64,000 nt of DNA from contig JAYGXS010000009.1 of NCBI GenBank assembly GCA_036362985.1, forward strand, positions 22,972,877 through 23,036,876, in the 5' to 3' direction. This DNA comes from Ligula intestinalis (lineage: Eukaryota; Platyhelminthes; Cestoda; Diphyllobothriidea; Diphyllobothriidae). The position numbers were made by a program, and so were the translations under genes. Shown here piece by piece: positions 1 to 12,859 of this stretch. The notes under the pieces are model-generated. The model was given only the letters and a program-made list of their open reading frames with translations, did no database searches and was not told where the DNA came from. Position 1 is the first letter of the stretch. Each line of letters opens with the position of its first letter.

Positions 1-2880
1 TGTATGTTTGCAGTAATGACTGTATCCTATAAATACTGCTAACTTCTGTGCATGCTTTACCTGTTTCTGCTACTCATGTCTCTGAGGATGCATCCGCGAC
101 GTCAGGCGAATAAACAATTTGTCCCAGCGATGGATTCTTCTTTTTCTCAATTGCCTCCTGGAACACCCACGTTCACTTGTATTAGTCCTAATGTGAGCCG
201 GTTTCCTCCACCTTTCTTACTTCCATCGTAAGTACTCTTCGACAGTATGTCCTGGCTAATGTCGAACAAAATAGCTAGCGGCTTGCGCAGCGGCCCTTCA
301 GCGGCCAATTTCCGTATGCACTGGAAACCAGTGTCAGACAGGAAATGCTTCGACCTCGCGATGGTACTGCGTGATAATTTACAAATAAATAATAAAGTAA
401 TAAAGTAAATAAGATCTTAAGGTAATTAAGAAAAATTAATAACAAAAATAATGAATAAATAAATTATAATTACCACCTTTCCAGTATTACAGAATTCCGA
501 GGTTTTCATTTTCTGTGATGATCCATATAAAAGACTGCCACCCAGAATAATTATCACGGTTTCAGTTCTAAACGAGTTCTTTTTTCCCACGGGGGAAAGT
601 ATAAGTCTAAGTTTTGAGTTTAAAAGAACTTTATTCCTTGAATAAAAAGGATTGTATTCAATCAGACAAGAAGATATGACCTCTGTACGAATGTACTAAC
701 TCTAAGTGCAACCAAAAAACGACCATCGACCAACTGCATGTTACATAACCCTAGAAGGTGATTAGAAGCAGTCTGTTTTTCAGCTATCTAAATTTACTGT
801 TTGCTCGAAGAAATATTTTACAATGTTAGGTCCTTGTTTCATTCGTTTCGATGCCCTGCGTGTGTGTAAGTGTGTGCAAATAGGCGTTCATTATATGCAA
901 GGAATACTTTACCTTGTGCAGAATAATCACACATTGAAAAAAAGACTATCGAGAACTTGGCCATCTCTACGTCTGACAGACCTAATGCTGTTTTAAATGT
1001 ACTTGGACGGTCAACAAATTGTAAATATTGGGTGGTTACTCTTATTCTGTATTAATTAAACGTTTTGTTTGCGCTCCTCTGCCTTAAACACATTTTGTAT
1101 TTAACAGTCGATGAGTGACCTGTAACTAACCATTTTCTGAATTCTGAATTTTTAGTTCAACTTGACAATCGTTATTTTCGAAAATGCTACTTTATGAATT
1201 AACCTATGTCCCCTTTTTGATTATGGTACTTAATTTACTGCTGCAAATCTTGCGGGCACCACGCGTGTACTGAGTTCATGCAACACGAATTGTGTTGTTT
1301 ATACCACGAAGTTTAACCTGATAGACAATCAACTGCATAGAAAGATAACTCGGATGTTAATAGAGTTCCGTAAGGCTGAAAAATAGCTTTTTTAAACTCT
1401 ATAAATGTTCCTTGAATTAAAAATACCCTGTGATAATCACCGAAACTGGCCCCGCAAAGCGTATTTTCAGTCTTAGAGGCCTTTTACTCCTTAGTCTTTG
1501 GCTCGCTGAATTTGGCTAAACCTGTCTCAGTTTTATGCACTGTTTGCTCGATGCTATTATTCGTTTCGCCTTTCTTTCTTGAGTTTGAAATTGCCTTGGC
1601 TCAAAACTACTACTCATTATATGCATATCGAGCCCATTTCGGCCAATGGGCATGTAGACATCATCTAACGTTTGCACATTCTATACTGAGACCTTACGTC
1701 TGCTCAGCTGAGCGTAGGTGACCTTGACCTGCAGGTGGACAGGTGATCAGCCCTCTCCACTCGTTCCACAGAAGCGATAAATAGACTTGATTAGCAGGAG
1801 GGGTGAGGAGTCAGGGCAACGCAGGGTCAGCGTTATTGGTTATGCACGGCTATACAAACTATCACGCGTTTGGCGTCACGCAAAGGTGCGAGTTCACACT
1901 GCGCCAACCACCTGCCCTAGATCCCGCCCACGGACTTATTGAACTTTTTTTGACGCCCGGTCCAGCAGGATGAGGAAAGAGAATGGAGATGCGGTAGATG
2001 CAGCGAAAGTTCACCAGTATTAAGAACCAAGTCACCGTCTCTGCAACAGCCAGCCCCCCCCCACTATGCGACAGAGCGTGGAGTGCATGGGGTACGACGG
2101 TCGAACTGCCATGTCCGTGATAGCAACCAACACGCACATCACTGGGAGCCGAATCGCACCGCATTCTGACAACCACGAAAACACAAAATTGGGCAGAAAA
2201 TCTTGCTAATGAACCGGCCGCCTTGACACGCTATGTGTTGGTTGCAAGACTGGATGTGATCAGCCAACCGTACTCTTAGCCGGTATTGACAAGCCTTTAC
2301 TTGAATTTTTGTCCGATAACAGACTGTTCGACCATACACACTATCGGTAGACAAGATTACATCTTTCACTGAGCTTGCGACCGTGTTCGCACATACGTGT
2401 CGACCCCAGTTTGCCAATACGAGGACTACATATACATGGAACAGCGTGAGTTGCTTAGCGGTGCTCGATGGTAAGCTGACAACTATTAGGCGGGGGGGGG
2501 GGTCCGACAACGTGGTGACTCGTTGGGACACATGGAAACCAAACTCGGCAGAGATTGACTGCCGTTTTGCTTCCCGTCCTCCCTCTCCCCCAACTGAACG
2601 AGACTTCATCCATAAACTCCTCAACAACAAATAAATGCACTGTCGAACTTCATTCGATTTGACTCACAAGTTGGTAATCGCTTCACTCAGCAGACCTTTG
2701 CAGGTCCGCAGATGACAAGATTCGGATTCCTGGCGAAGTCAGCGTGACACGGCTATCTCCTGCAACAGGAGATTTGGCGAGACGGATAATCTACCCGAGC
2801 GATTACCTACTCCACCCCGCGACAGGCAATCAAATTTGACGTGTGTGATTTTCGCATGAACTGGCTTCTTGGGCAAAAAG
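1..2880. other. Upstream flank, no gene recognised
   Basis: I see no supported gene here. The open frames are short, overlap on both strands and lack recognisable motifs. The first 1.7 kb is A/T-rich, and a G run lies near 2492-2502. It may hold distal regulatory sequence for PDE4 or the end of an unrelated neighbour. Confidence 0.5.
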
Positions 2881-4106
2881 ATCGCGAAAGGTGGTCATCC
2901 TCTATTCACAGCCCCTCCACCCCCCTCCGCCCGCCCCGTTCAAGCTGAAATTAGAGGGAAGATGCGTGAAATCTGCGCGCGCAACCGCAAGCGATGCGAA
3001 AAAAAGCACGTGGGAGGGAAGGCGAGCTAGTGTGCGTTTTGTTAGCTGTGCTGCGGGCCGGGAAACGTCGAAAGCGCAAAGGAGAAACAAGTATAACGGG
3101 GTGGGTGGGTGAGTGAGTGATTGAGCAGGGACTAAAATCGCAAAGGCAGAGTACATTCCACCCTGTCTCTCTCTCCCGACCTGTGACCCAGGAAGTGTTC
3201 AGCTACCCACGCGTGCGGGCGTGTGTGCGAATCACACACACACACACACCTGCACAGGCCGCCTGAGATCGATAGGCAGACAGGTACTTAACCAATCAGA
3301 AAAAAGTAAGTCTTCTGCAGGCAGCCAGTAGACAGGCGGGTCTGTCTGACTGCGCTGGTGCGGATGAGCCAGTAAGCGGCGTAAGCCTGTGGCCGGGTAG
3401 CGCGCCCTGCGGCCGCGTCGTGAGTGTGCATGTGCAGACGTGTCTCAACGTTCTCCCCACCGTCGCCGCCTGCCTGTCTAGCGGTCTCTCGCGCTCCCTA
3501 CGGTGTGACGCCGTTGTCGTCCTCGTTCTCGTTGTCGCCGCAATCCCTGTGAATCGCTCATTTTTCTGCCCGGGCCAGGGTGCGCGAACCGTCGTCTGCT
3601 TTATATATATATATATATACATATATATACTTTGCTAAGGTCAAGATACCCCTACGCACACCTCTTTTGCTAGATAAGCACACACGCACGTGTGCACACC
3701 GACACAAACACACGCACGAAACCTTACAGGCCACAGGCCCATTCAGTGCGCATTCGCACGCGTCATGTCAATTTGAAGACGCGGTGCCACAAGCCTCACG
3801 TACGCACCCGCCCACGATGTAGCATTCTTGAAATGAGATCAACTTCGTATCCCGACAGAAGTACTATGACGCCACGACCTCCTCCTCTGTATCCGCCGTT
3901 GTTAAGCCCTGGAATACTATCTAGGACTACATGTTCAGTTCACAGAGGATAATTTTCAACCCTAGTTTTGCCGACAAAATCACTACCTTCAGCACCAGCA
4001 CCAGCACCTGCAGCACCACGACCCTTCTTCTTCTTCGTCGTCGTAAGTTTCCTGTTTCGGAACCTCCGCGAGGACACACCACCACGCTTGGGCCAAGAAG
4101 CCTGCA
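2881..4106 (+). promoter_or_regulatory. Probable promoter and 5' UTR region of PDE4
   Basis: This stretch is richer in G, C and CpG than the preceding 2 kb and leads directly into the PDE4 start codon. It includes a CA repeat (about 3235-3250), a TA repeat (3601-3630) and CT-rich tracts. An in-frame TAA at 4044-4046 lies 20 codons before ATG 4107, so the reading frame does not extend further upstream on this exon. A donor-like GTAAGT begins at 4043, so an alternative 5' UTR splice is possible. No core promoter element is assigned; the promoter role is inferred from position and composition. Confidence 0.35.
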
Positions 4107-5143
4107 ATGTGGCGACTCTGTTGTGCACTGAGTAAGAAAGAGGCACGGATAACAGCAGCAACAGCAGCACAACAACAACAGCAAGAACAACATCAGCAGC
4201 CGCAGTTAGATAAGCCAGACTCCATTCAGCTGCCGCCTGCCTTAATCACTGAGTTCCCCTCCACTCTAACCAGCCCGTCTGCGCGTAAAAAGTCCAACGG
4301 GCACACTGCCAGCCTGCCGGCAAACAACCTCCCTCCTCCCCCCACTGCTGTTGCTCCTGACAGGGAGGAACCGGTTTCCCGACGCTCCACCCTCAACTTT
4401 GAAATCGACCTGGAGACAGGTCGGCGACTCACTCTGGTGGCTGAGAGCACAGCGCAGCTAGCCCTGGCTGAATCCTTTGTGCTGGACGACACCGCTGAGA
4501 GTCACAGCAGTTCGTCCGTGGCCGGTGCAGCCAACAAATCTCCCCTGGACTCCGTCGCTGCGGCCATTATGTCCACTCGACGAAAACTAAACGAGGAGGA
4601 GCAGGGTGAGGAAGCGGCAACAGCAGCAGCAGCAGAAGAAGAAGAAGCCTTGATACCGCATGAAGACAAACGCGCCGCCCTAGACCCCTTCGCGGCAGTC
4701 AGAAACGCTGAGCAGGCGGAGGAAGCGATGGACGCTACCACCGCCTCATCCAATCCCCGCAAGAGAACCATCATGGTGCGCCTGCGTTCTCGTGGATCCT
4801 TTAGGAAACGCTCGCAGACTAAAAAAGAGGGCAAGAATGTAGCCTCGCCCTCGAGGCTGGGATTCATGTCGCCGGTGTGGCGTAGTATAAAACGAGCAGA
4901 GGTGGTGGCTGAGCAGGTCTCGGGCGCGGGCACGCAGACAGCTCATCAGAGCGCTACTGTTTCAAAGAGCAAACTGCCCGCCCTTTGTAGTGGAGGTAGC
5001 AGCAGTGGTTCACGCAGAGACTCACTTTATATTTTTAGTCACGCCGATGAGGCCATCGTCACTCCGTTTGCTCAGATCCTCGCCAGCCTACGTAAAGTCC
5101 GCAGCAATTTCATCTACCTCACCAACGTACAGAGCTCAAAAGA
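4107..5143 (+). CDS. cAMP-specific phosphodiesterase 4, exon with N-terminus and UCR1
   Basis: PDE4 enzymes hydrolyse cAMP to AMP and so end cAMP/PKA signalling. This exon encodes residues 1-345 plus two bases of codon 346. The recognisable part is UCR1 near residues 303-343: RRDS (PKA-type site, serine 306) followed by VTPFAQILASLRKVRSNF and YLTN, the hallmark of long PDE4 isoforms. Residues 1-300 are low complexity: a Q-rich tract near residues 21-35, a Ser/Ala-rich section, then Ala and Glu runs near residues 170-182 encoded by CAG/GAA triplets. Basic stretches follow near 217-240. ATG 4107 is the first in-frame start after the TAA at 4044. The exon ends in phase 2 at a consensus GTAAGTA donor; reading through reaches TAA at 5145, so the apparent stop is intronic. 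UCR1 identification is strong; the exact start is less certain. Confidence 0.92.
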
Positions 5144-5154
5144 GTAAGTACCCT

Positions 5155-7300
5155 CCCCCTTCTACAGTGTTCATACATCCATCCTTTTTTCTGCTTCAAA
5201 TCTTTACCTAACCTGAGTTTCGTTTACTTTTTCGAGGTGTCATGCACTCCTGGCAAGGGTAGACCCACACTAAACGGTAAAACAGCCCAGCACATAAGGT
5301 TACAGTGCGATTGTTCCAGTCCGGGGCTGCTTGCGTTTTTTGAGTCACAAAATGGCATCGAAACCGTACCGGCAGAGGTGCTTTGTCTAGACGCAAAGTC
5401 GACCCTAAGATGATGCTGTTGTTAGAAGGCTTAGCATCCCTTCTAACTTCAGATACGCTAGTAGCAGCCGTTTTCGATCCCCTAAGTGGCTGGTTGCAGC
5501 TGAATCTACTCTGGTCGAGAAGTCGATTAGTATCAGAGTTGCGAGCCGAGCGAGGCAAGATTGGAGGCGGAAAGCTAAAAAGATGATATGACTCAATAAA
5601 ATACAACGCATGACCTGCCTTAAACTTGCATTATTGCAAAAATCAATTTTTTCGCGTCCAAAATAAAATCTTCATCTTTTGCAATGTTTCGACCCATTGG
5701 ATGTTAAAATGCAGTAGTAAACTCCTCTCGGCACCTGAGTTGTCGTGTATACACGTACTGCTGAGTAAAGCGAAAGCGCGCGCCCAAGGACATAATGGAG
5801 AAAAAATATCGATCGCTGAATATGCACATGTGATAAGCGTTCAACAACCAAAATAGGGCACATGCTTGCCTCCACCCTCCATTGTGTCTTGGGGCTTAGT
5901 GAAGAACCCTTATAGGTAGCTCCAAAGAAGAACAGTGATAGTCGTGGAGGGAATACCGACTTAGATTTGGGTGGCCATTTCTAGCTTTTAGTCGTCGTCG
6001 TTGTCAGCCAGCCATATTGACCCCAGAGTTTGACGACATCTGAGGCTCGAACCCGAGCCCTTCTACACTGTCCATGCTTATTTCCTGCTGAAAATCTTAA
6101 CCTTAGCTGACCTGGGACTTTTACTTGCTGGACGGGTGCTAACTTTGTCATTCATTGTGAGTTTCGAGGATGCAGGCTGCAGATTTGGTACAGGGGAGAG
6201 CTAAATGTTCTGGCGATCAGAGTAAAACTACAACCAGCACATATAATTGCAGTGCGGTTTATTGGTTGTGTACGTTGTGCGAGTCAAAAAGGGTTCCTAA
6301 GCCGGCAACTGCAGAGGTGATTTTTTGGACGCAAAGTCGAACTCAGTTGATTTTCAGAAAAATTCGCGTTAGGTACGGTAGCAAAAGCGGCGTCAAGGTC
6401 ACCACTTTTTATGGCTGTTTCGATACCCCAAGTAACAGGTTGCTGTATAACCCACTCTGGCGTATAAATCTGTCTATACCAGGATGCGAGCCGAGAAAGC
6501 TGCGATTGAGGTCACAGGCCTAAAAAGTAGACATTTCCCGAAGAAATATAATGTGTAACTTGTTTTTGACTAAAATTACTGCATAACTCGAAATTAAAAT
6601 AAAACCTCCACACTTCTGAGGATATTTAATATTGTGCCCAAACACATAGTGCTAAAGGTTGTCAACCCATTCGATGCTTAAAAGTAGTGGTTACACTTAA
6701 TATCCCCTAACTACATAAGTTATCATTTATGCACATGCCATTGGCTAAGGTGAAAATGTTCGCCCAGGGGCATAACAGAGAGGAATTATCGATCGAGGTT
6801 TATATATATACGTATATCTTGATGTTGTTACTTACCATACAAAAAGCCCAGGTTATAGCTAACAGGCCCAGATACTTGTTCCGCTGGTGTTCTGTCGCTG
6901 CTTGACACAGCTGCAAGCGGTCCGGCTAATCACTGGGTCCTCCAGCTTTCGTTGTACACTTTCTGGTTGACTAACGGATTTTGAAAGTTCAGCTATTTAA
7001 TTTCTTTAGAAATTAATTCCTCATCTTGGTATACGTCAGTTTTATTGAAGTTCTATAGACATAGACCAAAGGATGACGTAGGAAGGGCTGTCGTCAACCC
7101 GTATAGGGGACATGCTCGCGTCTTTGTGCCTTGGCGCTAAGTGCAGAACCGAAGCAAACCACTAGCAGTCGTCAAGGGAATACAGCGACTTAGATCAGCG
7201 GATTAAGATGGCAATTTTTGACTTTTAACCTTAATCAGCCAGCCATATTGATCGTGGAATTTGGGAGACACTTGAGGCTCGAACCCGCGCTCTTTTGATC
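5155..7300 (+). repeat. Diverged tandem duplication, two units
   Basis: About 5160-6065 and 6065-7300 are old copies of one another. Shared landmarks in the same order are the opening 'ttctacactgt/ttctacagtgt' segment, 'gacgcaaagtcga' (5389 and 6330), 'cgat-cccc-aagt' (5476 and 6420), 'gcgagccgag' (5541 and 6486), 'atcgatcg' (5808 and 6789), and a final block ending in a family B repeat ('cagccagccatattga', then 'gaggctcgaacccg'). Copies differ by many substitutions and indels, so the event is old. No coding potential is supported. Confidence 0.7.
5965..6068 (-). repeat. Family B short interspersed repeat, copy 1
   Basis: It holds the family B core: 'ggccatttctagcttttag', then 'cagccagccatattga', then the B-box-like 'gaggctcgaacccgagc'. 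Read on the minus strand this is a tRNA-like promoter box followed by a conserved body, a typical SINE layout. It ends the first tandem duplication unit. Confidence 0.6.
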
Positions 7301-7305
7301 AAAGT
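7205..7305 (-). repeat. Family B short interspersed repeat, copy 2
   Basis: It carries the same core as copy 1 ('cagccagccatattga' at 7230 and 'gaggctcgaacccgcgc' at 7273) and ends the second tandem unit. It was probably carried along by the tandem duplication rather than inserted separately. Confidence 0.6.
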
Positions 7306-10300
7306 TCGTATCAATTGGCCGCGAGCACGTTGTCCAACCATTTTGATTGGCTATCGCTGGTTGCATTACGAAACCTACGTGTCCCTTTTTTGCTTGGGAC
7401 TCAATCTATAACGCCATCATAGGCAGTCGCTAAAAGACTAGCACTATATGCAGTGGCAGACTACTGAAAAAGAGAGAGACTGCGATGGCCTATCAGCCGC
7501 TGTCAATCAGCCAACGAACGTGTTTGTCCACTGTCATAAATGAGAACAGGTGGCGCCAGATAACAGCAACTGACGCGATACCTTTGAAAGTGGAGACTTG
7601 GTGGATATCTGTCATTGCTAATCCGCCTTCTCATTTATGTTGATCGGTAAATCCTGTCGCCTATTTTCGTCCATTCGGTATAGGCATATATGCGGCAGCA
7701 AACGAGTGAGGAGGAGTTTAGCTAAACTGAATTGCAATATTTGTAGGTAAAAGCGACAATCCCGGATTTTTCTAAACAGTCTAATTCTTTCTTCACCTAG
7801 CTGACTAGAATTCGTTTCGCTTGTTGAACATGGAAACATGAATTCTTAACCTGCGTTTCTTTGCACTCACGATATGCAACTTCCAGTAAAAAGCACACAT
7901 ATTAGGGACATATTTATTAACAACATTTTTGGAAAACCGAAGGCATTTGTTTGCTTATGAGAAAATGAGGCTAACCAAATGTTTTCCTCATATTTATTCC
8001 CTTACGTCTCCTTTTTTAGGTTGACGTAATTAGAATAATTTCCAAAGAGTAATCTTGTTTGCAAAATTCACCTACTATAATAAATAGATTGTATATATAA
8101 GGCCCAAGGGACCCTTTAATTCGAGACTTAGTGCCGTGGCAAAAATACAAAGTTGGTAATCACAGCTGCGCTTATGCAACTGTATAACAACAGGAATGAG
8201 TAGTATGTTATGCATCTTAAGTCAGACCCGCTTTACAGCAGAGAATTTTAAAAATTAATATTCAATAATCTTAGGCAAATTTGATGAAATTACCTAAGAG
8301 GCAGTTAAAAAATCTGCTTAACTTAAAGTCTGTGACAGAGTTCAACTAGAAACGGATTTCCTAAAGCATACAGGAGAAAAACTGCTTACATGGGTAGTTA
8401 GATTGATATGGTGTGACATGATCCAATGAGAAGGGGTCGTGGTGTTGAGGTTTAAGAAAGCGTCTTGTCGTGGGAAAAAAATATATGGCATCATGGGGGT
8501 GAGGCAAGAGGAGCTCATCGAGAACAACGGGGCCAGCACGAGGACGGGACCATAGAAGTCACGAGATCATCGCCGAGATACGACCATGCAGACTGCAGAG
8601 TCCACCGACAAGTTGATGACAACGTAAGAATTTCGATGAACTACGTAAGGGGTTGCATCATTTGGGAATGCTGCTTGATTCTGCAGAGAAAAATGTAAAA
8701 CTCTGCAACTATTCTGCCTACTAAATTTGCCTACAAACACGAGTTTTTAATACTGTTTTGGTCCAAGCATCGGGAAAAATCTTTGCCAAATTTACTTTTT
8801 ATGGAAAAGCCTGATTTTCCCTTTTCCAAGACTTCGGACTGCGGACTACTGAAAATCTATATTCCTGGTGCCAGCTTACCACATTCCAATTCTGGGTCAT
8901 TTACTCCAGCGTTCAAATTCTGCCTCCCTTCTCATTGGACGTTAACTGTGTCAAGGTCAGAAAGCTCACGTCCTGTGGTTGGAACTATGCTGAATCAGAG
9001 AAAACTACAATCCTCTGGGTTTACCTTTGCGTAGCATCCAATGAGAACCAAGAAAATAAATAGGTGTGTATCTTGACCTGGACGACCTTGAGGATACCAA
9101 TTAATTTCTGCACCAGAGGCTCTGGAGGTCTTAACTTCTAAATATGTAAACGAAGGTTGGCGTAAATGGTTGAAGGTCATGCTGATAAAATGGCGTGCTT
9201 TGACACTTGTTTTTGCGTGTTTATCTATAAACACTTTTTCCCCGAATGTGCTGAAATGAGCAAACTGACCCAAACGCTCTGTCTGTCATTGCTTCACCGC
9301 CTGGGACCAGTCTACCTTCGGCACGCCGTGATTTTCTAACTTTGAGCTTTCGAACCTACAGCGCAGACCATGGGTTGGGGTAAAAAGAAAATGCGGGCAT
9401 TGAATGCGATCGGAAGTTAGAATGGGGCGTCCGCAGGCCACCAGCAGGCCGTCAGCAGGCTGCCAAATTCTTGTCTGCCGAGTTTTTTTGGTAGTTTAGT
9501 ATTTTTTGCATTTTGAACTTACAATCGTGTAGGAGTTCGACAGCTTACGCTCCGTGTACCTACCCCTATCTCCATACAATCATTACATCTCGCTGCTACA
9601 TCAGTCCCATGGCAAATTCTTGAGTCAGTAAGACCTCAAATGACCTTGAAGGTCATGGGGCTTCAGCCACGAGCACCACCTACTATATCAAATTGCCAGG
9701 CGATAGGCCAGGGAGGTCGGCATTTTTGACAGGTTTCACAGCCCGACTCGCGGCCTCTGAGGTCAGCAGCAAGTGGCGAAGGACATGCAAATCAGGTGTT
9801 GGATTGCTTATTGCTCGCTACTACCACTATGCTCAGAACAACAAGAGGAGCTTGCTTTTTATGCCCTAAAAGCCGTAGGATGCCCGCTCAGAACCGAACT
9901 GCTCTAATCGTCACACACACACACGCACACACACAAATACCCTCGTCCCTCCCTCCGCCCCATGAACTTCTACGGGAATCCAGCTTAATCTGGGAATACC
10001 TAAAGGGACGGCAATGAACCTCCACTGGAGCATATGAATTGACACCTCAGCAGGAAGCCGCTTAAGTTGCAAGTGCAAACAATTATCTCATAACCGGTAC
10101 AGACCAGAAGGCTGCCTAAACCAACTCCGTTTAGGAACAAAATGCGCCCGGCGTGTTGATGGGAATGCACAGCTCCAATCCAGCTATTTCCGCGCCCTCA
10201 TTTGATCCATGCTCTGTCTAAAAAAGACAGTAGCAGATAGGGCGAGACCGACATGTGAACAGTATCTACTAGCGCAAAAACTGCTCAAGTTGCAAGTGTA

Positions 10301-10639
10301 GGGATCATAGTCGCCTACTGCTCTTCACATGATTGTTTATTCAGACCGTTGTAGTCACGCAGTGGAATAGGGCTGGCGCCTGCTCTCTCGGCCTCTGTTG
10401 GTTGGTCACTGACAGAGGCCAGTTATGTGTCAATTGGGTGGAAAATAGGCTCCGATTGTAGTAAGAATGACTTAGCAAGACTAGAAATAAGCCTATGCTA
10501 TTCTGGAAAAGTAGTAGATGTAATCGCTGGGTAATATATTTTATTCGCTTCACTTTTTGAAATTCGTCATGGATCCATCATGATCAGGGACAGCAGCAGA
10601 AACGTGTTATTCATGCAGGATACAGTCACATTTATAACG
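7306..10639. other. Intronic sequence, nothing recognised
   Basis: No gene or clear mobile element is visible. A CA-rich simple repeat lies at about 9910-9937. Open frames are short, and none has a recognisable domain or splice context. Confidence 0.5.
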
Positions 10640-10905
10640 GTTTAACGATTAAACTATCGATGATAAATGTCCGTTTCTGCGCCAACTGCTCGGCAGCCGG
10701 CGTGCGGTTCGGGACCTGCTTAATTGAAAAGAAGAAGATCCGATCAATGGAACAATACTTTTATCCGTCTGGCGTTTTGGCATCCATTGCGGACATAAGC
10801 AGTAAGCAATAACAGTTCCTCTTTCTGCCACTGCGATGGATTTGGAAAAATCAGGGGAATAAATGCTCGTCCCAGTGATCACATCTGCTTCTTAACAATC
10901 CCTTC
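10640..10905 (-). repeat. Family F dispersed repeat, copy 1
   Basis: Read on the minus strand it matches the repeats at 31435-31800 and 41765-41900. The shared opening resembles 'gaagcagatgtgatcac' followed by 'tgggacgagcatttattc', with a later block containing 'gccggc-gcg-tgcg'. The layout resembles the 3' control region of Penelope-like elements, but no protein is readable here. Confidence 0.45.
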
Positions 10906-10927
10906 CTGGGACTCACATTTTTGCTTG

Positions 10928-11190
10928 CTCAATTGACCCAATTGTGAAACATTTGCGGCCTCGATGGGAGTCGAACTCACACAACAGAGAAGATTTTTGC
11001 TCAGCTATCGCTCTACCACTGAGCTACGAGGCTCACCGTGCGCCGTGAATTTAATCACACTTTAACTGATGTTACTGCCCAGCTTTGTGAATCCGACAAA
11101 GCAGACGCGATGAGCTGACTGCCAGGCAGGATTTCCTGTGAAATCACCTAGGATCCACCGGATGGAATACTAGGCTAACCTTGCTTGCAT
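10928..11190 (-). repeat. Family A repeat with tRNA-like module, copy 1
   Basis: The tRNA-like module (about 10955-11031, minus) has an A-box-like 'tagctcagtggtag' (11013-11026), a B-box-like 'gagttcgactcc' (10967-10978), and ends that pair as a short acceptor stem (GCCTCG with CGAGGC). No anticodon arm folds. It is flanked by 'ttgacccaattgtgaaac' on one side and a conserved tail ending 'ggatggaatactaggcta' on the other, both shared with the 43-kb copy. It is a tRNA-derived repeat rather than a working tRNA gene. Confidence 0.6.
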
Positions 11191-12859
11191 TGGCGTTATG
11201 TTGTTCTACAGGATACCGTGCTGATAAGTAGGGTTAGAACTCCTCTACTCGGCGACATTAATCACGTCTCCTTGAGTGCAACCATGCAGCACTCGTGTGA
11301 AGAGGCTCCAGACTAGAGAGGATACTCTAGCACGCAGCGACCGTACTTCCTTGCCTGCGAGCTGCCAACGCGAATGCTCAGATGGCAGTGCGGCAGTGTG
11401 TCCGTTCAAGTGGATGACTTCGACGCACATGCATAGAAAGTTTGATTTTTGAGTGGAAGTTAGAGAGCTCCTTTTTCCGGTGCTGACCTCCGCCTCCGCG
11501 TTACGCAAACTTCTGCCGGGCGTGTGCAGGCATGCACGTGGCGATGCTGAATCACCGGTGTCCTCAAACGGTCCCTGCCTTGTCACGTAGAAGCAAGCGT
11601 ATAGTGGTGTATGACTCGACTGCTACCTTGCCTTGAATCTGGCAACGCCCTCACCGCAAACGACTAAGACCTTCTGCCCATCAGCTAGGCTTCTGGGGGC
11701 GGGCATGAGGCCATGAGGTCGGATGTGCACACCTTCGCCGGAGGTGGCTGTGAAAATCCGCTGTCACAACTGGAGGACGTGTTACGCGGGTTTTAAGAGC
11801 GCAGAGTCAGGCAGCAGTCCAGCAGTCGGCCCTTTATTTAGACTAGCACAATAAACACGCCTATCAGCTGGCGTCAGCAGATTACGCACTCAGACCAACA
11901 CTATTAAAAGTTTCGGTAGCGCTACACAGTCTCCAACCGCAATCTGACATGAAGGCATACTGTCGGCAGAACTTGGTGCATTTAATAATCATTCACCCTT
12001 AGATAACAACACTACCAGCAGTCTATGCGGCTTGACACCAAAAAGGGATGGCGTGTTGGCCGACCGTAAAATACGCGTCCCATGTAAAGTACCTTAGCAA
12101 GTAAAATTGTCCAAAAATGGTACGCTGTGAGGAGAGGCATCTTCCTACTTTTCGAAAGTACTTTGCCTGAAGGAGGCGTTGCTGGTCGCCGTTTCCCATA
12201 TTGTTTATAGTACCCAGTTGTGAAGTGGCGTCTTGCGGCTGAATTCGGGGCTAGGTTGTTAGTAAAGGAGACAACGAGCTGAGATCCGAGGAACTGTTCT
12301 TATCGAGGTTACACCACGCAAGTGCAGTAACTGGAAGAAACTTGTTGCTGAGTTTTTTGACTAGCCCAAACATGCGAAAAAAGGTTATCATTGGTCACAA
12401 ACCTTCACTGGTATGTGCCTAGACAGGAGAGAATATGCACCGAGTTGTTTTGCGTGTAAAATGCCTTTTATGTTTGTAAAGATGCTTCCATGAGGGTGTT
12501 CAATATGATTATATAAATTAATAGCCTTCTAGGCCAAGGATAAAGTTGGGAATACCTCAAAATGAAGTTAATTGCCTTCAATTCAAATATTTGCACTTAA
12601 TTTCGGACCGAGCCCGAAGGCTTGGTCATGTAGGGTTTACTACAAGTGGATACTATAACTTCTGAAATTGAAAAATTTAAGTATATCTATATATCTGCAT
12701 TTGAGAAAAATATTCTTTGGAAAACAGGAACGAAATTTATTGTAACTTTCGACGCTGGCACACCAGGTCGAAAAATCGATAGGGATTCACCATCTATGGT
12801 CAACAGTAGGCTCTGGTGGGTGGCGTTTTTTCAAGGGCTTTTTGAGATTTACGTACATT
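11191..12859. other. Intronic sequence, nothing recognised
   Basis: No gene, mobile element or structured repeat was recognised. The open frame at 11245-11586 (minus) has no recognisable motif. Confidence 0.45.

Noticed and set aside
3580..3640. TA repeat near 3601 as a TATA box
   Set aside because: It is a plain TA microsatellite about 480 bp from the start codon, with no initiator evidence.
4502..4933. 143-codon minus-strand frame opposite PDE4 exon 1
   Set aside because: It is a shadow frame created by the Ala/Glu/Ser triplet-rich coding sequence on the plus strand.
10955..11034. Possible tRNA gene (minus strand)
   Set aside because: A and B boxes and part of an acceptor stem are present, but no anticodon arm folds and flanks are shared with other repeat copies, so it is a tRNA-derived repeat.
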